Positions 1 through 5,062 of a DNA stretch of 7,534 nt are shown here, in pieces (position 1 is the stretch's first letter; each line of letters starts with the position of its first letter). Both the position numbers and the translations under genes were made by a program. Below the pieces are notes generated by a model. The model saw nothing but the letters and a program-made list of their open reading frames with translations, searched no databases and was not told the origin of the DNA. Source of the stretch: Epulopiscium sp. Nele67-Bin004 (GTDB lineage: Bacteria; Bacillota_A; Clostridia; Lachnospirales; Cellulosilyticaceae); assembly GCA_002007315.1 (NCBI GenBank), contig LNZQ01000150.1, positions 1 to 7,534 on the forward strand, written 5' to 3'.

Positions 1-426
1 TCATTTCTGGCACTGGAAGTAGGTGAAAAAAAAAAATCTTATTCTCACTACTCATTCAGTAATTCAAAGATTATTATGGTGCTATTTTAGCAATCATTAT
101 GTGTTTGTTTCTCCTCTTCACTTACTTTCCCACCTGACAAGAATAAAGGTGAATGTGAGCATTTTTCTTTTCAAATAAGCTTACAGTAAGCTGTCATACA
201 AAAAGAAACTTGATTATATATACAGTACTAATCATTTTAGCAGTTCAGGGATTATTTGGGTGGTCTAACTAACCCTTGTGAATCTTTTCTCCCCATTTTT
301 CTCCATCACCTGAGCTGTTGCTGTGGACTGTAAATGAAGAAAGTGTGAGCTTTAATTTATAAAATAAGTGAAGAATAGGTTTTAAGTTGCCTTTTGGGTT
401 TTTAATTGTCTTATGTCGGAGTGTTC
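1..426. other. Non-coding eukaryote-like DNA, no gene seen
   Basis: No open reading frame of useful length, bacterial promoter-gene arrangement, tRNA or other RNA gene is visible. There is a short A-run near 27-36 and otherwise unstructured sequence. Its texture is unlike the bacterial part of the window and matches the flank of the transposon that follows, so I read it as intergenic or intronic host DNA. The last 8 bases (419-426) are the left target duplication of that element. Confidence 0.6.
419..426. repeat. Target-site duplication, left copy (GAGTGTTC)
   Basis: Identical to 734-741. The match stops at exactly 8 bases: the flanking bases differ on both sides (418 G against 733 A; 427 G against 742 A). 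Confidence 0.7.
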
Positions 427-430
427 GGTT

Positions 431-504
431 ACACTTTATTTGGATAGTCCACCCACAGGAAGTTTATAGAGTATTTTGTAACATTTCAACAACATATTAG
501 TTGA
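431..504 (+). repeat. Left terminal inverted repeat of the 427-733 element
   Basis: Pairs with 657-729 over about 74 bases with scattered mismatches. The longest shared blocks are ACACTTTATTT, GATAGTCC, TTATAGAGTATTT and GTAACATTT. One extra T at about 478 in this arm accounts for the 1-base length difference. Confidence 0.85.
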
Positions 505-656
505 TTAAGTAATTGTTTGTTGAATATTTGTATACACATTGCTTAATATTAGTTAAGCATTTTTGAGTCTTTAAAATGTTCAACATAGATTAATAAAATG
601 GTTAACAAAATATGATCATCAGTTAGGGTAAGGTGAAACAGTTACATTGTTGAATG

Positions 657-729
657 TCAACTGAAATGTTGTTAAAATGTTACAAATACTCTATAACCTC
701 TCTGTAGGCGGACTATCTAAATAAAGTGT
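657..729 (-). repeat. Right terminal inverted repeat of the 427-733 element
   Basis: Reverse-complement partner of 431-504. It ends at 729, four bases inside the duplication at 734-741; the left arm likewise lies four bases inside its duplication (427-430). That symmetry supports the element boundaries. Confidence 0.85.
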
Positions 730-733
730 TGCA

Positions 734-741
734 GAGTGTTC
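734..741. repeat. Target-site duplication, right copy (GAGTGTTC)
   Basis: Exact copy of 419-426 at the other edge of the inverted-repeat element. Confidence 0.7.
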
Positions 742-1732
742 AATTTCTTTTTTCTGATGCCGTAAGAGGGTGACTCAGAGGACAGTTCTTCTGGAAACAT
801 TCAATCATCTTTCATGCTGTGGTATTTACCACTTTCTACAGATTGATGAAATAAAATGTGGCAAGGCTGTGCTAGAAAAAGTGGGAATATCAAATGTATG
901 CATGAACAACATGAGACGAGTTACACATCTGCAAGTGGATGGAAGCAGAGCAAGCCCGCACTTCTACAGCTGTCAAAAACAACAAGGATAATTACTATTG
1001 CAGAGAATATCTAATTATCTTTCAATTGAGGATCCAACCTTTTCCCTCTCTTTCCATAGTTCCTTTGAAAACGAAGTCTCTTATGTTTTAAAATAACCTG
1101 AACCTCAGAACTAAGCTGTATCCTTTCTTGTTACTTGGACTCCAGCTGTGTTGCTGAAAGAATTAGCATAGTGTGTTAATATAAAGCTCAGTCACTGGCT
1201 GTGTGTCAGTGCCCCACCTCCTGCCTTCACTTCTCCCCAAATCAAAGGCTTGCTTAGCATTTATGCTGAGATGTTAGAATCACACACACTTTTGTACTGC
1301 ATTGAAACCAACTTTATCTGTCCAGTGACTATCAGGATATTGATCTGTAAATGAAAGGTGGTCAGAGATGTGTTTGCTCCTTAAGACTTTAAGACCTTCA
1401 TTACCAGATGGGATTATATAGGTAGAAGCTGGAAAGACAAGCATTGCCGTGAGTGCAAATCACGGTGGAAATCTAAAAACAGGAAACCAAAAAGGACAAA
1501 ACAGCATGACAAAACACAACAGCAACTAGGAAAACACGACAAGAAAAGCTGTTTAAATTACTATAAGACAAAGCACAACATTAAATTCTATTTTAATTAA
1601 CATGAGAGAAAACACAACAATCCACTGAAAATAAGAAGGGCAAGAATCCCAAAATCCAAAGAAATCCTAACCACAAAGCAGATAACTCGACATCATGAAC
1701 TTTTCGCTCTGATAAACAGCGTTTGCAACTGC
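742..1732. other. Non-coding eukaryote-like DNA, no gene seen
   Basis: Nearly 1 kb without a supportable gene. The longest open frame (770-991, + strand, 73 codons) has no recognisable domain, no ribosome binding site and a chance-like composition, so I do not call it. No splice-bounded exon with a recognisable protein is visible. The only structure I see is an A- and C-rich, degenerate repeat-like stretch at about 1495-1620. Confidence 0.55.
1495..1620. repeat. Degenerate A-rich repeat tract (GACAAAACACAACA-like units)
   Basis: Variants of GACAAAACACAACA recur at irregular spacing: near 1495, 1508, 1531, 1567 and 1606. Units include AAAACACGACAAG and GACAAAGCACAAC. The spacing is not constant, so this looks like an old, decayed simple repeat and not a clean satellite. 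No function is suggested. Confidence 0.4.
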
Positions 1733-1740
1733 TCTGGTTT
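1733..1740. repeat. Target-site duplication, left copy (TCTGGTTT)
   Basis: Matches 1931-1938 at 7 of 8 positions and directly abuts the CAGGGG terminus of the hAT-like element. Confidence 0.65.
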
Positions 1741-1930
1741 CAGGGGTAGATCTGGGGGCGTGGCCAGGGTAGCACTGGCCCTAGCTGAAATCTGATTGGC
1801 CCCTCACATGCCCTTGTCCTGTTAGTAGTCTTTTAAATTGGACGGATATGTGACAAATAGTTGGCGCCTCTGTGTAAATAGTGGCCCCATTTATTGCCCC
1901 TGATTTAGAAAAATCTTCGATCTGCCACTG
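1741..1930. mobile_element. hAT-like MITE, 190 bp
   Basis: The left end reads CAGGGGTAGATC and the right end, reverse-complemented, CAGTGGCAGATC: a 12-bp terminal inverted repeat with two mismatches. The CAGNG terminus is characteristic of the hAT superfamily. The flanks are TCTGGTTT (1733-1740) and TCTGGTTA (1931-1938), an 8-bp target duplication with one difference, and hAT elements make 8-bp duplications. The interior is non-coding and fairly GC-rich at the left (GGGGGCGTGGCC). Short elements with ends of the CAGTGGCRGATC type are, from memory, abundant in teleost genomes. This is the main sequence-level reason for reading the left part of the window as fish-like. Confidence 0.8.
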
Positions 1931-1938
1931 TCTGGTTA
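1931..1938. repeat. Target-site duplication, right copy (TCTGGTTA)
   Basis: Directly follows the right terminus at 1930. Its last base differs from the left copy, which fits an older insertion. Because a host-side duplication survives here, the eukaryote-like DNA must extend at least to 1938. Confidence 0.65.
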
Positions 1939-2010
1939 ACATGTGAAAGCATCAAGCAAACACACTCTGGAAACTGTCATTTACACTATACAAACATATT
2001 ACAAAATATT
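1939..2010. other. Junction zone between eukaryote-like and bacterial sequence
   Basis: Left of this zone the sequence carries fish-type MITEs and no genes. Right of it the + strand encodes a recognisable bacterial helicase from its Walker B motif onward. The helicase frame stays open back to 1909, but codons before about 1984 encode nothing helicase-like and run into the hAT target duplication. Conserved helicase coding is clear from 2008 (IDLLVVDEFYK). The exact breakpoint cannot be set because the AT-rich sequence at 1981-2010 could belong to either side. Confidence 0.75.
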
Positions 2011-3564
2011 GATTTATTAGTCGTCGATGAGTTTTATAAAGCTAGTAAGGAATTTGATAAGGAAAGATCAGATTCTTTAATGTTGTCTATAATAAAGTTT
2101 AAAAAAATAACAAAACAATTCTATTTCTTAGCTCCTAATATTAAACAAGTTGACTTTAAAGATTTTAAAAAATTAATACCTAATTTAAATTTTGAAGAGC
2201 TTAAATCACAAACGGTATATTTAAATATAAATGATTTTAGTGATATATCGAAAAACACAGCTCTTAAAACAAAAAAACTTATAGAGATTTTATCCAAGCT
2301 AAAACATACAAAAACATTGATTTACGCAGGTAGATTTATAGAGATTGAGCGTTTATCAACGATTATAAATAGTAACCATATATATCCCAATAGTACTATT
2401 ACAACCATGTTTAGTAAATGGATAATAAAACATTATGGAAATAGCAAATTAGTAACTTTAGTTCAAAATAGAGTGGGTATTCATAGTGGAAATCAGCATA
2501 GACCATTATCTCAAATACAGTTAGCATTATTTGAACAAAAAGATAATGGATTACAAACTATAATATCGACATCATCAATTATCGAGGGTGTTAATACGTC
2601 AACAGAAAATGTTATAATGTGGTTAAATAAAAATGGAAATCCACTTTTAGATTATTTTTCTTATAAAAATTTACTGGGTAGATGTGGTCGAATGTTTAAA
2701 TATTTTATAGGAAATATTTATCTGCTAGATAAACCTATAAAACAAAAAGATATTAATTTGGAACTGCCATTTTCAGATAATGTAAAAACTTTTTGTGAAG
2801 TAGAATTAAATGGATTAGATATTACTAGTGAAAAATCAGAAAGTGATTCTGCAAAACTTAAACATTTAATTGGTAAAGATAATTATAAAAAAATAATAAA
2901 TGAAAACCTACTTCAATCACATGATATGGAGCTAGCTATTAAGATAATAAAAAGTATTAATGAAAATATAGATGGGTGGTATAAGGGGTTGAGAGGATTG
3001 TTAGGTAAATATAATATGTGGAACTCAGCTCTCTTTAAGATACTGCCATTATTTGAAAAAAGTACACTAAAACGAGATTGGGATATGTCACACACACATA
3101 TCGTTGAGTTTGTGAAACTAACATCTTTTAATTGGAGTACTTCTTTGCCAGAAATTTTACAAGATTGTGAAAGAAAAAATATGAATATGGGAGATAAACC
3201 AATTAATTCAGATATATATTTTAAAATAGAAAAAAATATCACTTTTAAGATAACATCATTACTTAATGATGTTAATGTATTATTTAATATGCTCTCTCCT
3301 AAGAAAGTGGATATAACTCCATTTGTATCTAAACTTTCTCATGCTTTTTTACCTAAAAATGTATATTTATTAGAAGAATATGGATTGCCTCGAATGATAT
3401 CAAGAAAAATACAAGATTCTAAACTAATTGATTTAGAAGAACAAACTCCATTGAAAGAATGTATTAATAAATTTAAAACTATTGGATATGATAATATATG
3501 TACTATTCAAAATCTTGACGAATTTGATAAATTTGTAGTAAAATACTTTTACGATGGTATATAA
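2008..3564 (+). CDS. SF2 (Ski2-like) DEAD/DEAH-box helicase, 5'-truncated
   Basis: Partial gene, 518 visible codons. The ATG at 2080 is an internal methionine and not the start: the frame is open upstream and encodes the Walker B/motif II sequence VVDEFYK at 2020-2040. Numbering from that ATG, motif IV-like TLIYAGRFIE lies at 79-88, GIHSGNQHRPLSQ at 133-145, motif V STSSIIEGVNT at 163-173, and the motif VI arginine fingers NLLGRCGR at 197-204. About 290 residues follow with no recognised domain. Motifs I (Walker A) and Ia are missing because the sequence changes to eukaryote-like DNA upstream. The protein should couple ATP hydrolysis to nucleic-acid translocation. The EGVN and GRxGR pattern is typical of Ski2-like enzymes, several of which act in bacterial anti-phage loci such as Hachiman HamB; that role is inference. 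The gene is strikingly AT-rich compared with pflA/pflB, pointing to transfer, and runs toward the integrase gene. As joined here it cannot be functional. Confidence 0.85.
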   Translation: MDLLVVDEFYKASKEFDKERSDSLMLSIIKFKKITKQFYFLAPNIKQVDFKDFKKLIPNLNFEELKSQTVYLNINDFSDISKNTALKTKKLIEILSKLKHTKTLIYAGRFIEIERLSTIINSNHIYPNSTITTMFSKWIIKHYGNSKLVTLVQNRVGIHSGNQHRPLSQIQLALFEQKDNGLQTIISTSSIIEGVNTSTENVIMWLNKNGNPLLDYFSYKNLLGRCGRMFKYFIGNIYLLDKPIKQKDINLELPFSDNVKTFCEVELNGLDITSEKSESDSAKLKHLIGKDNYKKIINENLLQSHDMELAIKIIKSINENIDGWYKGLRGLLGKYNMWNSALFKILPLFEKSTLKRDWDMSHTHIVEFVKLTSFNWSTSLPEILQDCERKNMNMGDKPINSDIYFKIEKNITFKITSLLNDVNVLFNMLSPKKVDITPFVSKLSHAFLPKNVYLLEEYGLPRMISRKIQDSKLIDLEEQTPLKECINKFKTIGYDNICTIQNLDEFDKFVVKYFYDGI

Positions 3565-3630
3565 TGTATTCATTGCTACAACTCTCCTAGAGGTATTATT
3601 GCATACTATGTATTTTATCCCCACCACTCC

Positions 3631-3656
3631 AAACCCTTAAAAGGTGTAGGGTTTTT
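3631..3656 (+). terminator. Possible intrinsic terminator of the helicase gene
   Basis: AAACCCT (3631-3637) pairs with AGGGTTT (3648-3654) around a 10-base loop, and the T-run continues to 3656. It lies 66 bases after the helicase stop in the right orientation. The stem is only 7 bp with a rather wide loop and a short T-run, so termination may be weak. Confidence 0.45.
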
Positions 3657-3703
3657 CGTTAAGGGGGAAAAATACTAATGGGTGGCTGGTTTATAATATA
3701 GTG

Positions 3704-3729
3704 TATACCTCTATCTAGTATAGAGTATA
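3704..3729. repeat. Palindromic hairpin in the convergent intergenic region
   Basis: CTCTAT (3709-3714) and ATAGAG (3720-3725) flank a 5-base loop, and the stem extends through TATA (3704-3707) and TATA (3726-3729) past one bulged C at 3708. No T-run follows on either strand, so it is not a standard intrinsic terminator. Its right arm overlaps the inverted repeat at 3721-3760. Confidence 0.55.
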
Positions 3730-3760
3730 TCTATCTTACTGTATACGCATATATACTCTA
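3721..3760. repeat. Perfect 10-bp inverted repeat overlapping the integrase stop codon
   Basis: TAGAGTATAT (3721-3730) and ATATACTCTA (3751-3760) are exact reverse complements separated by 20 bases. The right arm contains the integrase stop codon (3758-3760). The spacer holds GTATAC (3741-3746), which also occurs at 3703-3708. The left arm is shared with the 3704-3729 hairpin, so the two structures exclude one another. The role is unknown; a transcript 3'-end structure or a protein-binding site are possible. Confidence 0.5.
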
Positions 3761-4813
3761 ATCACTCCATAGTGCAGATACTCTATCTTGTATATCTTTG
3801 GTACTTCTATTGGCGTAGTGTTTGCTAGTTATCATTATGTTACTATGTCCTAGTGCTTTAGACACTAAGTGAATATCATTAGTCTTATTGAGTAGGTTAG
3901 TGGCAAAAGTATGCCTGAATGTGTAAAGGGTATACTCTCCGCTCAATCCAAGTTTATCCCTTACTTTTTTGAATTTCATGCCGTAAAATGAGATTTGTTT
4001 GCCATACCCTCTAAAAATCTCGTTATTTTCTGTATTCAATAAACTTTCTAAAACTGTGGGCGGAACGGTAACATATTTATATTTCTTGACTTTGTTCTGA
4101 AATATCTTAATAAGACCATTATCCTCAATATCATTTTTAGTTAGATTTACAATCTCATGCGGACGGCAACCTGTGAAATACAATGTTTGTAGATATAACA
4201 GGAAATCTTTATCGTGAGATACTGCATTTTGTATTTTCTGCCATTGCTCATCTGTGTATGTTTTATCACGCACTTTTGTAGTGAGTTTTGGAAAATCCAG
4301 TTTATTAAGCTCATCCATAGAATATACACCCTGTTTTATGCAGTAATTTAGAAACACTTTCAAATCTGCAGAAATTTTGCGAATGCTGTCATCTCTATAT
4401 TTCAATTTAAGGGAATCCCAAAATCTACCCAACATTTTATTATTTAGATTATTAAAAGAATCTATTTTGTGGCTTTTAAACACCTTTAAGAGCCTTTCTT
4501 TTTGCTCGACTGTACGTTTGCTTAGATTTAACGTTTTGCAATGCTCTAGGTACTTGTAATACCAATTTATGAAATTTGGAGTCTGTTTGATTTTTTCTGT
4601 TTTGATTTGTTTTTGTTCTGATGATTGGATAGGCATATTCGCTGACGTAAACCAGTTTTTCAATAAATGCTCACGCAATATCACATGATATAAATCTTTC
4701 GCCAAGAGATGATTTTTTGTTTTTAGAGATTTTTGAATTTTCTTTCCGTCGATATTTAACTGCACATAATAAACACCATTCGCACGTTTATAAATCCCCA
4801 TAAAAACCGCCAT
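3758..4813 (-). CDS. Tyrosine recombinase (site-specific integrase)
   Basis: A 351-residue phage/island-type integrase, full length for the family. The N-terminus (about 6-50, GIYKRANGVYYVQLNIDGKK) looks like an arm-site or AP2-like DNA-binding fold. Residues about 79-165 match a SAM-like core-binding domain, and about 185-345 form the catalytic domain. Catalytic residues visible are Arg217 (TGCRPHE), Arg300 (YTFRHTF), His323 (LGHS) and the nucleophile Tyr333 (KHYANRS). The first histidine of the HxxR box is Tyr297, a substitution I recall from many active integrases. Lys242-Lys246 lies in the expected beta-hairpin region. The gene follows the 3' end of a tRNA-Ser gene on the same strand, so it probably inserts and excises an element at that tRNA. 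The start is uncertain: ATG 4813 has no Shine-Dalgarno, whereas the in-frame ATG at 4801 (Met5) has GGCGG just upstream. The gene is AT-rich compared with the pfl genes. Confidence 0.93.
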   Translation of the reverse strand: MAVFMGIYKRANGVYYVQLNIDGKKIQKSLKTKNHLLAKDLYHVILREHLLKNWFTSANMPIQSSEQKQIKTEKIKQTPNFINWYYKYLEHCKTLNLSKRTVEQKERLLKVFKSHKIDSFNNLNNKMLGRFWDSLKLKYRDDSIRKISADLKVFLNYCIKQGVYSMDELNKLDFPKLTTKVRDKTYTDEQWQKIQNAVSHDKDFLLYLQTLYFTGCRPHEIVNLTKNDIEDNGLIKIFQNKVKKYKYVTVPPTVLESLLNTENNEIFRGYGKQISFYGMKFKKVRDKLGLSGEYTLYTFRHTFATNLLNKTNDIHLVSKALGHSNIMITSKHYANRSTKDIQDRVSALWSD

Positions 4814-4827
4814 AATAAATCTAATTT

Positions 4828-4836
4828 ATTACAACA
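4828..4836 (-). promoter_or_regulatory. Possible extended -10 promoter element for the integrase
   Basis: On the minus strand TGTTGTAAT combines an extended -10 TGn with TGTAAT (5 of 6 to consensus). I see no good -35. The predicted transcription start, about 4821, leaves almost no leader before ATG 4813 but about 20 bases before ATG 4801, which mildly favours the second start. It lies about 20 bases downstream of the iterons, as expected for a regulated int promoter. Low certainty. Confidence 0.33.
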
Positions 4837-4854
4837 GTTCATATACCTTACTAA

Positions 4855-4887
4855 CTGACAAAATGCTGGCAATTTGCTGACTTTTCG
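4855..4887. repeat. Three tandem 11-bp iterons upstream of the integrase
   Basis: CTGACAAAATG (4855-4865), CTGGCAATTTG (4866-4876) and CTGACTTTTCG (4877-4887) are head-to-tail and share the form CTGRCWWWTYG in near-agreement. A spacing of 11 bp, about one helical turn, would put bound proteins on one DNA face. They sit between the presumed att site and the integrase gene, where arm-type integrase sites or excisionase sites are found in tRNA-integrating elements. The binding role is inferred; the repetition is seen directly. Confidence 0.6.
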
Positions 4888-4891
4888 GAAT

Positions 4892-4923
4892 AAAAAAAAT
4901 AAGTGCAGGATATACCTACACTT
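4892..4923 (-). terminator. Strong intrinsic terminator after tRNA-Ser
   Basis: On the minus strand a 9-bp stem, AAGTGTAGG paired with CCTGCACTT (4923-4915 with 4909-4901, one G-T wobble), closes a 5-base loop and is followed by ATTTTTTTTATT. It lies 15 bases past the tRNA end and would stop tRNA, and any pfl read-through, transcription before the iterons and integrase. It has no T-run on the + strand, so it acts in one direction. Confidence 0.88.
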
Positions 4924-4938
4924 AAAATTGTATTTACT

Positions 4939-4962
4939 CGGAAAGAGAGGGATTCGAACCCC
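4939..4962 (-). other. Candidate attachment (att) core at the tRNA-Ser 3' end
   Basis: Tyrosine integrases next to tRNA genes commonly recombine within the T-arm and acceptor 3' half, leaving an intact tRNA at one end of the element and a direct repeat of that segment at the other. The integrase begins about 125 bases downstream of this tRNA, with arm-like iterons between. I found no second copy in the window; it would lie beyond the truncated helicase side, which is missing. Position inferred from context only. Confidence 0.4.
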
Positions 4963-5023
4963 CGGTACATTGCTGTACAACTGATTTCGAATCAGCCGCC
5001 TTCGACCTCTCAGCCATCTTTCC
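4939..5023 (-). tRNA. tRNA-Ser (anticodon CGA)
   Basis: An 85-nt class II tRNA. The acceptor stem GGAAAGA (5023-5017) pairs with TCTTTCC (4946-4940), with discriminator G at 4939. The anticodon loop is TTCGAAA, giving anticodon CGA for the serine codon UCG. A long variable arm, GTACA-GCAA-TGTAC, is the serine hallmark, and the T-arm reads GGGGG-TTCGAAT-CCCTC. CCA is not encoded (the next bases are AGT), so the 3' end would be completed by CCA-adding enzyme. It has its own consensus promoter upstream and an intrinsic terminator downstream. In most bacteria tRNA-Ser(UGA) can also read UCG, so this isoacceptor may be partly redundant. The adjacent integrase makes its 3' half the likely attachment site. 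Confidence 0.96.
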
Positions 5024-5032
5024 AGTGCTAAT

Positions 5033-5061
5033 ATTATAGCAGAAAAAAATGTTTTTGTCAA
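5033..5061 (-). promoter_or_regulatory. Perfect-consensus sigma70 promoter of tRNA-Ser
   Basis: On the minus strand TTGACA (5061-5056) is separated by exactly 17 bases from TATAAT (5038-5033): both hexamers and the spacing match the housekeeping consensus. The spacer holds a T-run. Transcription should start near 5026, giving only a few bases of leader before the tRNA 5' end at 5023. The -35 box begins one base past the pflA stop codon, so the promoter is packed tightly against the operon. Confidence 0.92.
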
Positions 5062-5062
5062 T

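Larger units (their letters stand above)
427..733. mobile_element. Short non-autonomous DNA transposon (MITE) with about 74-bp inverted repeats
   Basis: A 307-bp element with no coding capacity. Bases 431-504 and 657-729 are imperfect inverted repeats: each arm starts ACACTTTATTT, passes through GATAGTCC and TTATAGAGTATTT, and reaches GTAACATTT and AACAACAT. The repeats are flanked by identical 8-bp direct repeats, GAGTGTTC, at 419-426 and 734-741, as expected of a target-site duplication. The middle is AT-rich and has no open frame. An 8-bp duplication occurs in hAT, P and Merlin-type elements, but the long arms and the lack of a clear CAGNG terminus leave the superfamily open. Mobilisation would need a transposase supplied in trans. 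Such elements are typical of animal, especially fish, genomes and not of bacteria; the fish assignment is inference. Confidence 0.8.

Noticed and set aside
770..991. 73-codon + strand open frame in the eukaryote-like part
   Set aside because: No domain, no ribosome binding site, no splice context and chance-like composition in non-coding DNA between two MITEs.
1495..1620. CRISPR-like or satellite array
   Set aside because: The A-rich units vary in sequence and spacing and have no constant-length spacers, so this is a decayed simple repeat.
1..1938. Bacterial accessory DNA with unknown genes
   Set aside because: No bacterial gene density or signals, and two elements with animal-type termini and 8-bp duplications; a eukaryotic source explains it better.
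2080..2082. ATG as the true start of the helicase
   Set aside because: The frame is open upstream and encodes the Walker B motif VVDEFYK before this ATG; the gene is 5'-truncated, not short.
2913..3242. 109-codon minus-strand frame antisense to the helicase
   Set aside because: Opposite a clear helicase frame; its hydrophobic look comes from the AT-rich complementary strand.
4756..5061. 101-codon minus-strand open frame
   Set aside because: It runs through the whole tRNA-Ser gene, its terminator and the integrase start; a chance frame with no domain.
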